A stretch of DNA of 64,000 bases from assembly GCA_905178155.1 (NCBI GenBank), contig CAJINV010000003.1:10345489-10409488 (forward strand), given 5' to 3'. The DNA comes from Amoebophrya sp. A120. Lineage: Eukaryota; Sar; Dinophyceae; Syndiniales; Amoebophryaceae. The notes under the pieces were generated by a model that saw nothing but the letters and a program-made list of their open reading frames with translations, did no database searches and was not told the DNA's origin. The position numbers and the translations under genes were made by a program. Within the stretch, counting starts at the first letter, position 1. The number at the start of each line of letters is the position of its first letter. This document shows, piece after piece, positions 12,531 through 24,486 of this stretch.

Positions 12531-13799
12531 ATCATATTTATAGATCATTCAGAGGCCGTGCGATTAATGGGCCCCCTTTTCGATACCGAAAAGGGGGGGG
12601 TAGGTGCGGTCGGTCGTCTGGCGGGCCGTATCCAGACATGGCCGGGTGACCAGTTTTCCATCCTTTCCGGACTTCAAAAATCTAAATCCGCAACTTCCTG
12701 CCCCGGCAAAAAAGCTTTCGTTTTGTTTGCTGCGGTTTCTCAGCGTGTCTCTCTTCTGCTGCGGTTTCTGCGGTGTGGCTGGAACAGAATGAAACAGAAC
12801 GACAGAAATTTCTTGGGCGCGCGCGGCGCGCGCGCGGATCGGCATACGGATGCGACAACAGAAAACGCTTAAAGCGCGTGACGCGCGCGCGCAAACTGAA
12901 AAGAAGCTCGCGGCGTGCGCTGGTGTGCGCGCACAGCGGAGAACATGCAGTGGAGAACGTGCCGCCCTAGTGACCGAAGTGGCCGTCTCAGCTTTTCCAA
13001 ATGCAGGAAGTGCTGGGATGGTCGCTGCAACAACCCGAGGGTGGTTGTGCAATGCTGCGCTCTAAGTAGCTGCCTCCTGGTGGTCTATTGCGTCGCAGCG
13101 CCGTTTTTGTGCAATAGAGCTACTTCGCAGGAGAAGAAGCTTCGTCGTGATGCATTGCGAACCGCCTTCGTTTTTGAGCAGTAGAGCTGCTCCACAGTGA
13201 GTTCACCTCTACAAACTGCGCCCAAGCTACTGCGAAGCAGTTCTTTTTTTCCGCGGTAGGTCCACGGTCTACGTCTACAGCTACCAAATGGGATTGCTAT
13301 CAAGTTGGAGATGATTTCCTCCAGGGTACTAGCTGCGCTGCTGCGAGGTTCTGCGAAAGAAAGCCGCCCCCTTTGTCTTGGGAGAACAAACGGGGCCGGC
13401 TTTATTTTGAGAAGCAGAAAGCGCGTCGCTTGCGCTTTCCTTCTCTTGCGCTTTTTTTGTTTTAAAGAAAAAGAAAAAAGAAGAACTCGCTCCATAACGT
13501 CGGCACTGTGTACTTTGCGCACGGTAGTGCGCCTCACAACCAAGCGAAGCTAGCTGTAGCTGGGCACCGCATGTGGCTGCGCTTTTGAAAAAACAAAGCG
13601 GCGAAAGGCGTCAAGCGCGCCGTGCCGCCCGGATTCAGATTCGCGATAGGTTTCGCGATAAACAGCCCCCGGATTTCGAAAGGGGGGGCGTGGGGGGGGG
13701 TAAGGTCGGTCAGATTCCCGCTTCTACCCTCCTTTTCGGTATCGAAAAGGGGGCCGATTAATCGCGCAGCCTGAGCCTCATTAGATATCATATTTATAG
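12531..13799. mobile_element. 1.24 kb GC-rich element flanked by 13-bp direct repeats
   Basis: The 13-mer ATCATATTTATAG occurs at 12531-12543 and again at 13787-13799. Between them, both ends carry inverted copies of GCGATTAAT followed by a subterminal palindrome (12572-12597 and about 13728-13753) with arms CCCCCTTTTCG and CGAAAAGGGGG. The body is GC-rich, has palindromic CG-rich runs near 12817-12836, and contains two related hairpin-rich segments near 13080-13200. No transposase-like ORF is visible. A lone matching end sits at about 60546-60583. Confidence 0.75.
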
Positions 13800-13872
13800 G
13801 CTATCGCTATAGACTATTACTATTATGTTTATGATCATCATGCTAGCAAGATGATGACGATGATGATGATTT

Positions 13873-13990
13873 CCTCCGCCCGGACAGGTTCAAAATGAAA
13901 ATCGACAAAAGGAAAGACGTTTGTTGACTGTCTGATCGTTCCACGGTCCGCATGAGATCGGAGTAGTGTTCAAGGTGGCATTGAAACGCC
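13873..13990. repeat. Dispersed repeat, copy 1
   Basis: This stretch (CAGGTTCAAAAT, ATCGACAAAA, GACTGTCTGATCGT, TGTTCAAGGTGGCA in order) is repeated with modest divergence at about 26804-26920. Both copies lie just downstream of a GC-rich block and an AT-rich TATTTAT stretch, so they may be part of the preferred landing site or the outer edge of the same element family. Confidence 0.65.
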
Positions 13991-13999
13991 GTTGCTTAA

Positions 14000-16428
14000 T
14001 CGGAGCTAAAACTTGATAAAGATACTTATTTTTCGGAGGATGTCGATCTCTAACTCTATGTCATATTCATATGAACGAAGTTTCCCACTTGACACACCGC
14101 GCCGCACCACATCAGCAGCAGAGCCGGCGTTGGATCGCGATACTTATTGCCGCAACGGTATCACGGGCGAGGAAAGTCGCCAAACGGCCTGCCTTGCCCC
14201 CCCTCCCGAAATTTGTGCAGGGCCCCCGGAAGCCGCCGCCGCTTTGCGGGCCTCAGAATCGGCCTCGTTAGGCCGTTTGCGGGCCTCAGAAAAAGCGTCA
14301 GGATTGACCTCGGGCCCCGGCAGCTGGACTCGCGGCAAAAACATAGCTGGAAAAGACTTGGAAGAGACCGCAAACCCGGGGCGGCTGCTTTGCGACCTCT
14401 GCAAGCCAATCCCGGCGGCGTCATGGTTGACGGGGGTCGTTAAGTTGAGCCCTGCCAGTGTGTGCGTATGGTTGGGGGAAGTTTTTTGCGCCTTGTTCTG
14501 GCGAAGCACATTCATTGCCGGAGGTGGCGCATTGTTGCCGCCGCTCCCTTCGGCCCCCCCGCAACAAGTTGGAACGCCGTAGCAGCGGGGCAAAGAAAAA
14601 AGCGTCACGGTCTGGCCGCGACGGTATGGCGGCGGGCCGCCGCTTTTGCGGTTCTTTTCCTTTTTGGTACACAGTGGCACCCTGCCAAAAAGTGCTACGC
14701 CCTAGCCCCGACACCCTGGGCCGCGTCGCGGTTTTTTGATTGCGTATTTTTGCGCATCACGGAGGGCGCCCCGCCGAAAAGCACCACGCGCCCCGCCTGG
14801 TGGCGTGTTACTTCCGGCGTTATGGAATTTGGCCGCAAGTTCGCGCGTGCGGCGGCAGGGCGCAGGCACTGAGAGGCAGACCAATAAAAAAGGCCGCAAC
14901 CCTTCTTCTGTCTAGCCCGAAAGAAGTAACGCAAAAGAGGCCGCATTTTGGGAAGCCTTAGCCTACGGTTGGAGCGTGTTGACGGGCGTCTATGAAGAAC
15001 AGCAATGCCCAAACTCTCACCGTGTTCAGAGCGCACAGCAGCGAGCGCCGCAAATCTGTGAGGATCGGGATTTCGCGAAAAGATCTTGCCCGCAGCGCAA
15101 AACGTCAACCAACAACAAAACGAAGGAGACCAAGAATTCTTCAGGGCGACTCAAAAAAACAGACAGGAACTCCTCACCAATAGAAAGCCAGTTCTTAGTG
15201 GAGGTTCGTTGTGCTTGCAAATGATGCGAAGACAATCACGAGTGAAGAAGTTTGCTTTTGCGCCGTTGCAAAAAAATTTTGAGCCCCGAAAAGAGTTAGG
15301 GACTTCGAGACTAAGACGCGCGGCAGACTGCAAAAGCGCGACGCAGTTCGTACCTTCTGTTCCATCTCTGGAAAAATTAAAATGCGCGAAGCAAATTTCG
15401 ACGCTTTGCGTTGCCTTCTAACTATGTGAAAATAAAAAACGTAAACCGCCCGACCGAGAGGAATCAGCGCTCAGCGTTCCGCTAAGCATTGAACTGCTAC
15501 TCCGTGGAGGTCTCGCCAGGGGCCTCCTTTAGGCAATTTCGGGTTCTGATTTCAGAATAGATATTCGAGACCGTTAGGGGTCGGGGCTCTCCTTTTGAGC
15601 CTCACCTGCGAAGTGCCGTTCTGTTTGGCTCTAGGAGAAAATAGAGCGCCGGGAATGCAACCTGTGGAGGTCGGAGGCTTCCTTCAGGGTCTCCTTTAAG
15701 GTCTCCCTCGCAAGGTTTGCTCGTGATTAGACGCAGAAAAGAGCGCGCCAGAGATAGTGCGACCTCTCGCGGTCAGGGCTCTCATCGTTTGAGGTCACTT
15801 TGTAGCTCTCTAAAGCTATAGCGCCGTCGTGCAAAGCCAAATGTTTTTTTTGAAGCTCTATGGGTTTTCTTTTGTGCAGATTGTGGGTCTTCTTGAGCGT
15901 CGACGACGTCAGGTCTTTAGTTGAGTTGGTTACTGTCTATCGGTCTCATCTTCGGCATGCTTGTCGCACATGAAGTCGAAAAATTTGTGAGTAAGTGTGG
16001 TCGGCCACCCGGAGCATCCATTGTTCGAGTGGAAATCAGATAAATTTCCAAGATGGTTATGGTTTCTTATTCTCTCGTCGCACGATGTACGAGGTTATAT
16101 TTTTATCGAGAAGCAGCAGCTGAAACATAAAACGAGGTCGCCGCTGATCCCAACCCTACTGATAATCAAAGACGAAGATGACGAGACGAGAATAAAAAAT
16201 CAACAAGCTGCCTGCGACTCCGTAAGTGAGACAGCGAAGGCGAACCACTGGACAGAACAGAGGAGATAAATGAAATTCGCATTTTCTTGGCTGCCGCTCC
16301 ACATACTTTGCCGCTGCAGGAAAAAGTGCAAAAGAAAAGGAACATATCTATGCAAATACAACTGTCCACTAGAAGAAATTTTCGGGGTGGTAGTGGATGC
16401 CGCATGTCGTGACAAGGTCGTGGTGCCG
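14000..16428. other. No gene recognised; GC-rich 14100-15430
   Basis: About 14100-15430 is GC-rich with a short direct repeat GCGGGCCTCAGAA at 14246 and 14280. About 15480-15800 has several variants of GGTCTCCTTT and GAGGTC words but no recognisable gene. From about 15840 the sequence becomes AT-richer and leads into the glycosyltransferase, probably its promoter and 5' UTR. Confidence 0.4.
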
Positions 16429-19400
16429 ATGGCCCTTCACTCTAGCATCACTATGCGAGTATTTGCAAAGGACATGCTGCCTCTTGCGCCTGCTGTTCCA
16501 AACACATTGAGGAGCCGGAGGTGCCCATGTTGTCTGGTGCTTGCTTCTCTTCTTTTATGCCTCCACGATGGCCCGGTGTCAGTTACTGCGCTTTCCCAGC
16601 AACGGGTACTGGTAAAGAAATGGAAAATGGTAAAGAAGCGTGCTGCAGCTCGACGGGAACAGAAAGCAGTTGACGCTGGCTACGATGAGCAGCCGGCTTC
16701 GGCGCTAGTTGCTCCCAAGACAAGCCACAGCACGGCGCACTACGACCACGATCCACATCGCGACCAGCGCTTACACACCGGTCGGTGGAGCTCCTTTTTC
16801 GACATGGGGCAGAGCTCCGTTGAAACTTCGGGCAAGCCTCTGCACCTTCAGCAGCAGATAGAATCTCAAGGGGTGCGCGTTCCTTTTTTTGTGTACGATA
16901 ATCACGAATTGACAATGAACAATTGGTATGAATTGCAAAACTCTCGTACTCGTAGAAAGGCATTACAAATTTCCTCATCGCGACAAATGGTAATGGACCC
17001 TCTTATGCTGATTCAGCTTGAAAAAGCATGGGAAATTTGTCGTGCATGATGACTGCGATTAGTACGAGCGCGATACTTTTGCACAGGATAATTGGACGCA
17101 CGTCTGTGTAACCGAGCGTGATTGCGCGGACGTCTCGCTTTTGCAGGCATTGCGAAAACATCCGTGGCGGACTGCGTCACCGGAGGACGCCGAGATTTTT
17201 GTCGTGCCGACACAATTTTTGCAGTCGCGCCAGCTCGACGAAAAAAGAAAAACCGGGGGGGGCAAGAACCGCGGACACGATAGACGCACGCGCACAGCGC
17301 TCAACTGGCTCTTCACGCAAAGTCCCTGGTTTCGCAGAAGGCAGGGGCGCGACCACCTCTTGTTGGCGAACCCCTGGTACTTTTCTCGTTTGACGACCGA
17401 CGAATATCGCGACGGAGAATACCCCTGGCCCCGCGCATACCCAAAAGAAAAATATGTGATGCGAATTTGTGGCCACCATTCAATTGGAATTGCAATTCGC
17501 AAAAAGGCTGGCGCCGAGGTGCACGCCGCGTTATGGAGTCGCTTTGTCATATTGTTGGGCCTACAGAGCGGGCGCCGCCTATGCTAAACCAAGAATAGGC
17601 CCGCGCGCTCCTAGAGAGCAGGCTGGGCCTCTGCCTGGCTTCCGTTCCGTAGTTTACAGCAAGACAGATCTCCGCTCTAATCTGGGTCTGGCTTTGGCTA
17701 TGGGGCGCGGGGTTTCTTCATTTTGATGCCGTACGAGATAAGTGCATACCAAAAGATGCGTGGCCAGCTTTGAGCGAGACCATCCTGACGCGAGAAGAAG
17801 TAGTACACATGTCATCCTGGGAAAACTCTTTCAAAAGAGGCCCGAAAGCCTGGTGGCGACACCCGCAGAATTTGTTCTCCGTACCATGGGAGTCGACAAA
17901 ACGTAGCGTCGTGACTCCAATTGAGATGTACCCCGATGTGCAAGTTGTGCCCGCGGAGTTCACGCCAGCTTGGAAAAATCGCCAGCACCTGATTTTCTAC
18001 CACACGCGAAAACCGGCGTCCTATCATTTGGGAGACCTTCAGGCAATGGAATTTGTTGCTTCCGCACCCATTCAGATAGAAGTGCTGAGTAGAGAGAAGA
18101 CATTCATATTTGTATTTCTTTTGCCCGTGTTTTTGGGGGGAATGAAGAAAGTATCTATAAAGTTAAGGATAGGAGTCGTTAACTATAAAGCCGGCACATT
18201 TGTTCCGGACGAATTTGATACATGTAGTCGCGGACTAATGCAGGCTGGAGCTGGTGCCTTTCGGATTAGCTCCGGAATGTGAAGGCTTTGAAAGCTTAGG
18301 GTAAGGCTTCAAAGCCTTAGATTAAGGCTCCTAAGATTTCAAAATCTTAACATTCCGGATTAAACCGTTTGCGGATTTATCCGAGGAAGACATCAGTTTT
18401 TATATGTAGTAAGGCCAAGAACTACGCTCTAAGCTAGCGGCTTCTTTGACAGGCATCACGCAAAACGACCGGCAGTGTTCATTCGGCCGGCAGGTTTTTT
18501 GCACAACCGTAAAAAGTCTCCATTTCTCAATCGGGTGGGGCTTTGAGTTTGATAGCAAACAAGCCCGGACGGATCCTATCGGTTCCCGATTGTGATATGA
18601 TAAAACGACGCACACGCAGGGGACGAGCCGGCAAAAGGGGCGCCCTTCTGAGGCGCCCGCCGCATCTGCTTACGCCGATTCGGGGCGCCCAAAAAGGGAC
18701 GCGCAGCAAATGCCTCGAATTTCAACGCCGCGCATCCCCATGGTACGCATTGGCCCTTCTTGTGCCCATTTTTGGAGGTCGCAAAGCCGGCCGCAAAAGC
18801 CGGCCACTTGTAACGCGGGGGGCAATCCAGCAGGTGCGACTTTTAAACAAAAAAAAGAAATAACTTCACAGGCCGCCAAAAGCAGGAAGCTAGCCAATCC
18901 GCATGCTATCGGCCCGCTTTTGGGGGCCAATAGGGTCGGCCCTGGTGGAGCCCCTGGCGGGGTCATAGCGTGCTCCTGGAAAAAGTTTCATCTCTGAAGT
19001 CTGCGCCTCGGGGCCGGCCGCGGCCTCGAGACGCTCTACCAGAGACTCGCTATCTTTCTGGGTGGTGTAGGTGCAACAGACAGGGGCCTTGCTTTTTTTC
19101 CGTTTACTTTAGCAGGCCAGCGGGGCAAGCCAGACTGATAGAAGGATCGGCCACGGCTTTAGGGTCGTGCGTGTACGATTGAGGAGCCCTAGGTCAAGAG
19201 GGGGCAGCAAAGTGCAAGCGGCTTCGTGTTCCCCACGGCGCTCGGTGGCGTCGGGCTGGTCGTTTCTTGACTACGCGCGAAGCAAGTGGCCGGGCATTCG
19301 CTTGGGGCCGGCGGGAGCTTCCTCTTCGACATCGTTAGGGTCTAGGTTTGGCCGGCCCTTGACCCTTACCCGGTCCGTGGCTTTCGGTGGTTTCCCTACA

Positions 19401-21524
19401 ATCTCCTGAACACTAAGGGCGGACAGGCACAGGTGGCAACCCTGGTCGACCCCAAGCGCAAACGGCTACCCGTCCACTATTCAAACGGGCGGCGTCCGGG
19501 CGTTGACGTCTGTGGTACGCATACGGCTGGCGAACAGCCCAGCGCATGCAATTAACCTGGAGGAGGTTAGCGCATCACTGTGGCAGTTCGTGGCAAGCTC
19601 GCCGGATAGTTTTAGTTTAGCTGCTGGCTGGGCTTCTATGTCGAAGCAGCTTGCTTCGCATTGTCTTCCTTTGTTTCTTTCTGCTAGCCCTGACCTCGGA
19701 CTGACTACCAACCCACAGGAAGTTCTCCTCGCCTCCTCCTTCAAGCCAACTTGTTTGCGATGGAAAATCCACAAAGCAAAGCGGCCACGCGTTAGAACTA
19801 GGGGAGCTTTTCGCCACGGCTGCGGTGCGTATTTTTTTGCTGGGAAGATTCCCCTCCTCCTGCTCGCGTTTTCTAGATAGGAGCCGAAGCATAACACGCG
19901 GAGGACTAATTTTGATGAGCCCGCTAGGCCGTGGCAGATTTCTCCTCCAGCCGGAAACTGTGCGCATTTTTACCCGGGACAACCCGGCGCAAATTGGAGG
20001 AGGAGGAGAAGCACGCGACCCCGTGCCCGAGGCCGAGCAGCGCATGTGTTGCGTTCTAGGGCCGAGGCCTACCGCCGCGTAATTAGCGTTCTAGCACCTA
20101 CTCAAGATGAAGCGCGTGGCTGTTTCTATTGGGGTTCATCTGTATAGTGCTTTGCGTATGTGTGTAGCGCCGAAGGTCCAGCACGCACTCATGAAGCCCG
20201 ACCGCGACCGGGTTACGATCTTACGTATGCAAACCACGAGGATGGAACGAAGTGACTTCTACATGGCGCCCGCGCGAATGCGGGCGCTATAAATACTCAG
20301 TCCAAGACGTAGCCCCTTTCTTCCTGCTTCGTGTTTACTGCGGTAACATTACAAACCTGTGGGAAGCATTCGGAGCGAGCTGATGTCTCAGACTCAGACT
20401 CGAGCTGGTATCTCAAAGTCAAGCGCGAGCTGGTGCCTCAAACTCAGACTCGAGCTCGATTCTCAAACTGAGGCTTGCTGCTGGGCTTCTAGCTGACGCC
20501 TGCGCTCTTTTATGCCATAGCAGTTTAGTAATATCTCCATCTCGATAGCTATACTGTTGGCCGCATTGAGTGGCCAAAGCTGCTACCGGAGTGCGTAGGT
20601 CTTTCAATCGCCACAAGCGCCTCAATCTCTCAGCAGACAGGGCGCAAGCCTCTGGCTGCGTTGCATCCTGTGGGCACGGCCCACAGGATGCAACTGCGTG
20701 CGCACTGCGTCTCATCATTCAAGGCCCAGCGTCGTGCGTCATCATCTCGCCACAGGCTCTGAGGCCCCAGATCTCTAGTCATTCTGGGACCTACTCCCCA
20801 CTCTTTGCGCCCAGGTTTGATCTAGGTAGGAGACCCCTGATAAAGTTTCGACCAAGGACTTGGCCAGATTCTGGGACCTCAGGAGGCCGGCCAGATCGAT
20901 ACCGTAGAAGCCTGCGCAAGGTTTGATCTAGGGCGGCCGTCCTGGGTAGAGTTTTTAACAAGGGCGGACGTTCTAAGTAAAATCCTAACCAGGGAGCTAC
21001 CAAGCCTGAGAACAGAGCGCGAATCCTCTGGAGAGCCTGACCCGCTCCCGGATCTCATCAAGTCACCACGTGAATTCGGAGAGCAGGCATTTCGGGATCT
21101 CATAGGAGCTGCAGTCCTGCGTAGAGGTAGGGTGTAGATCGCATGGCCAGCGTGTACAGTGATAGGATTGCCAGTGCGCAAGGTGAAGGTAGAAGCGTCG
21201 CGATATGTATCGGATTCGGATGCAAAATTTCAGATTGGCTTTCCAGCGCAGCTTCATAGTATCGGCTTCGGTGCAACTTCGCTTCGCCACTTACCGACCA
21301 AGGACCCAAAGTTGTGGCCCGGCTGTGATATCGGATTCGATACGACTCGAGAGAAGTGGGTCCGTGGCTGGAAGGACGCAAAGTTTTGCCTTGTTATCCG
21401 CGGAGACATTCCGATTACGGATAGGACGTGGGGGTTGGCTCGCCTCTCTGACACTTCTAAAATACCTTCGAGATGCTTTATTTGGTTTTTGAAAGTTCGC
21501 ATATATATTGGACTCGTGCCCTAG
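16429..21524 (+). CDS. Exostosin-like (GT47) glycosyltransferase, 3' end unresolved
   Basis: GT47 enzymes transfer sugars in the Golgi lumen as type II membrane proteins. The chosen ATG (16429) gives a short tail with RSRR, then a hydrophobic anchor at about residues 32-46. Exon 1 (16429-16926) ends after VPFFVYDNHELTMNNW. Exon 2 (17096-17448) has EDAEIFVVPTQ and SPWFRRRQGRDHLLLANPW, matching the exostosin (A/E)D-F-VP and GRDH motifs. Exon 3 (from 17757) has TKRSVVTPIEMYPDV and NRQHLIFYH. A fourth exon near 21190-21480 has REKWVRGWKDAKFCLVIRGD, the family's FCL...GD motif. Introns 1 and 2 are repeat elements; intron 3 is about 3 kb of GC-rich sequence with unresolved edges. The exon after FCL that should hold the conserved G-C-(I/V)-P-V segment was not found, so the gene continues or is broken. 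Confidence 0.7.
16927..17090 (+). mobile_element. Introner, family A (GT47 intron 1)
   Basis: The 164-bp element has 28-bp terminal inverted repeats: the left end has TGCAAAACTCTCGTACTCGT and the right end TACGAGCGCGATACTTTTGC, with TAT and ATA at the outermost positions. The 5-bp word ATTGG precedes it (16922-16926) and follows it (17091-17095). Excision with one ATTGG joins AAC AAT TGG to ACG CAC GTC in frame. Sliding the boundary gives at best GT-TG, never GT-AG. Confidence 0.9.
17449..17756 (+). mobile_element. Introner-like intron (GT47 intron 2)
   Basis: The 8-mer CCAAAAGA occurs at 17441-17448 and at 17749-17756. Deleting one repeat unit joins AYPK to DAWPALSE in frame. A TATGTGATGCG start and a GTACGAGATAAGTGCATA end lie just inside, resembling a degenerate family A pair. 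The direct repeat is longer than the usual 5 bp. Confidence 0.6.
18271..18359. repeat. Imperfect foldback with perfect 10-bp ends
   Basis: TCCGGAATGT (18271-18280) is matched by its exact complement ACATTCCGGA (18350-18359). Between them lie repeated AAGGCTT and AAGCCTT words that can pair further. It falls at the start of the large GC-rich intron of the glycosyltransferase. Confidence 0.7.
18400..21150. other. GC-rich insert inside GT47 gene
   Basis: The stretch between exon 3 and the FCL exon is GC-rich and lacks recognisable genes. Its right part (about 20378-20545) has several variants of TCTCAGACTCGAGCT and then an AT-rich tail with TTTATGCCATAGCAG. The same arrangement recurs at about 26605-26760 before an AT-rich stretch. 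It may be a third GC-rich element related to the 12.5 kb one, but I could not define its ends. Confidence 0.4.
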
Positions 21525-22788
21525 AAAACGACAACGACTTTCGATTTGAAAATCCGCACTGTGAATCCATACAGAAGAATCATTTTTTTTAATGCCGCTT
21601 CCGCTTCGTTTCGGACCCTGAGAGGTTTGCTTTTGTTTCATGATTTGCGCGCCCGGGTTTCAGGGGTCATTTTCTGGCTGCCGTTTTCGCAGGCCGGAAA
21701 AGCATTTTGGCGCACCCTGGCCGAGCTTCGAAATAATAGCCCGCGGGAAAACAAAGCGAAAGGCCTCGGGCGGCGACAGTTCGCCGGCATGTGAGTCCTT
21801 TCGCACCTGACAGGTGCGGCATGTTCCAAAAGAGCCTGCCTGTGGACCTTCCTTGCAGTCGTTGGGCTGCCCAAACTGGGGAATATGTGCGCCGGTTGGT
21901 TCTTCACTGTCCGGCGGCCGTGGTCCCATCTACTCGGAGCGGGCCGGGCCATTTGGTTTTGGGCACTTATTGGCTTTTTCTTCTTTCGAAGCAAGCAGGA
22001 ATTGACTCTGTCGCGCGAACCGTGCAAGCCCAAGCGTAGTAGCATGGACAAAGTCTTCGCGTTCGCATTCGCTGGGAGAGGGCGAGAACTTTTATCGCCG
22101 AGAGATGCTCTTCGTCATCGTTTAAGACTAAAAACAATCGCGAGAAGCAAGGCGGTATAGGTGTAGGAAGCTTAACGCCTTTGCTCGTACAAAACCGCAA
22201 GAATCTCTGCCCCTGCCGCTCTACTATGCTCTGGAGCCGGCTAAGGGGAATCATTTGGGGGGGAGAGCAGTGGAAGAGGGTCGATGGCTTTTTGTTCTTT
22301 TTTTTTTAGTCTAGGTCGGAGGAGCAGGGGTCTCAGGCTGGGGTCAAGGGCTTTAAGGAGGCAACTGGGAGATGCAGGATGTAGCCCCGTGCTTTCTTGC
22401 GTTTCCCGGTGGCGTTCGCGTACCGCTACCAGAGCTTCGGCGCAGGTGGCACAGGCAGGAAGTGCAAGAAGAGGCGTCTTGCTTACGACCTGGACTTTGT
22501 TTCTGTGGCGCCTGTGCTGACGCAAGGAAGGGCAAGCGGAGGCGGCTTGTCTTGGACGTTGTGGCTGTGTGGAGGTTGATCGGTGCAGTACGGATGAGGT
22601 TGCAGCATTGCGCCTTTGTGAAGCCAGGGCTGATTGAAGGCGCCGGCAGCTTTCCTCGTTCTCCCCGGTAACTCCCCGAGTTTGGCCGTTCACCACTAAA
22701 ACGGGCGGCGTTTCGTCAAGCTCCGGCGGCGATTGGTTGAGACACTAGGCGCCAGCCACTTAGTACAAGCAGGGACGTAGATAGTACG

Positions 22789-23055
22789 CTAAAGATCAGG
22801 CACTCGCTCGCCAAAAGATATTGAGGAAAAGACACCCACCCCCATCCATTTTTTGCATGGCAAGCAGTGGACTTTGCGCATGTTTTGCATGACAAATTGG
22901 ATGGGGATGGGTGTTCTTGCCTGGATAAAAGAAGCGGGCACGCAATTGCCTGGCGACTCTTTGTCAGGTGTCGAAGTCCTCTGCTGTAGGTAGTTCGCGT
23001 CTCCGATCCAGCAGGCTCCTAGGAAGGTGATCACGCAAATCAAAATCAAAACCAC
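22789..23055 (-). CDS. Possible small secreted protein, or first exon
   Basis: On the minus strand an ATG at 23055 opens with a hydrophobic stretch (MVLILICVITFLGACWI) that looks like a signal peptide. The frame continues to a stop at 22789-22791. A 109-bp element lies inside it and is itself open. With the element removed the product would be about 50 residues; with it retained, 88. It has no similarity that I recognise. Either it is a short secreted protein or the first exon of a minus-strand gene whose rest I cannot find. Confidence 0.35.
   Translation of the reverse strand: MVLILICVITFLGACWIGDANYLQQRTSTPDKESPGNCVPASFIQARTPIPIQFVMQNMRKVHCLPCKKWMGVGVFSSISFGERVPDL
22819..22927. mobile_element. 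109-bp family B element with 5-bp TSD
   Basis: It starts TATTGAGGAAAAGACACCC and ends GTGTTCTTGCCTGGATA. The flanks are AAAGA (22814-22818) and AAAGA (22928-22932), identical. The arms pair ACCCCCATCCA with TGGATGGGGATGGGT. Element plus one flank is 114 bp, a multiple of three. It has exactly the same length as the copy at 41337. Confidence 0.9.
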
Positions 23056-24386
23056 ATGAAAACATTAGCGAAACAAAGAAGATCGCAAAAGAAAGGCAAG
23101 AAAGCGTGGCGAGGACAAATCCACAAGGATGAGCAAGCTCAAGGGCTTAGAGGGTACAGGCAAGGGCTTAAAGGCAAGGCCACGGGGCGGCGTTGGGCAT
23201 AAGTTCGCGCTTTCTACTAGTGCTTCATCCCGGTGGCGTCTGTGTGGCATCGCTAAAGGAGGTAAAGCCTCGGCTGCGGCGGTGTTGACAGGAAGGGAGA
23301 GCAGAGGAGGCTTGCTCAGGGCCTGTTAGTTTTGAGGACATCTGTTGGACACATCAAGGAATGGCAAGCGCGGAAGGCTTTTTTTGGGCCTTGTGGCTGC
23401 GCGCAGGGTGGCAAGATAAACACGAATGGAGAGCAGGGGGCAGCGCAGTGCTATGCCTGCCGGAAGCCAAGGTCAAGGAGAAGAAGCGCCTGGGTTCTTT
23501 CTCTCCACGGCAACTCCCCAGGTCTGGTTGTTCAACATCAAAGCGGACGGGCGCTTTTTTGTGTAGTTCTGGTGGGAATTTGTTGAGACGCCCCTTCATC
23601 TCAGGGACTCAATTAGTACGCACAGCAGTAGTTACTCGCTCGCCTGGAGAAGCGTCGTGCTCGCGGCCGCTGATTTTTTCTTTGTCCGTCGGAGGTTCAT
23701 AAGTAGGCCCCTTTCGGGCGACTTCAAGGCCAGAAATTTGACGCCAGGCGCCTTGGCGTAGGTCTTTGGAAGGTGTGCGCCTTGTGCCGGTTTCTCCTCG
23801 TCGCTCGTGCGCTCGACGCTCTGACGCATTTTTCCGAGCGCGTGACTTTGGCGGCCGGGCGTCAGTCTGTGATCTCACTCTCGCCCCAGCCTCTGGCCAG
23901 ATCGCCCGCCGCTTCGCCCCCCCCGGCCGGGCGCGGTCTTTTTGAAAACGGCCAAGGTCGGCCGCTCTTCAGCCTCGTACGTGGGTGCACGCCGTGGCAT
24001 GGCGCCGCCCAGCCGGCCAGGGCGGTCGGCATTTTTGAACAGTGCCCGCAAGTGTGCGCACTCTGGCCCGAGACCATCAGTGGCCGCGCCCTTGTTGGTA
24101 GTGTCTGTGGCGGATCATACCGCCGCGCGGGCAAGGCTGCGGCAAGATGCTTACTTTCGCGCAGCGCCCGGCGCGGCTTTGCCAAGGGGGGCCGGAGCGT
24201 GGCGTCGCGCGCATGGGGTTCGGTGGCGCCCTCTTTCTGCCACTCGGGAGGGCCTTGGGTGCCGCCGCGTGGCCGCGGGAGGTTGCAAGAGGTCGACCGG
24301 GAGGGTGCCTGCTCTTCTGCGCGGGCGCAATAGCGTCGCGCGCATGCATTGGGCACTGATCGGTGTAGGGGTCCTGGTCCACAGGG

Positions 24387-24486
24387 NNNNNNNNNNNNNN
24401 NNNNNNNNNNNNNNNNNNNNNNNNNNNNNNNNNNNNNNNNNNNNNNNNNNNNNNNNNNNNNNNNNNNNNNNNNNNNNNNNNNNNNN
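24387..24486. other. Assembly gap (100 N)
   Basis: The run of 100 N is a scaffold join of conventional size, so the true distance is unknown. Sequence on both sides is GC-rich. Confidence 0.99.

Noticed and set aside
15997-16269. 90-codon frame upstream of the glycosyltransferase
   Set aside because: Starts from a non-ATG codon and looks like 5' UTR or intron.
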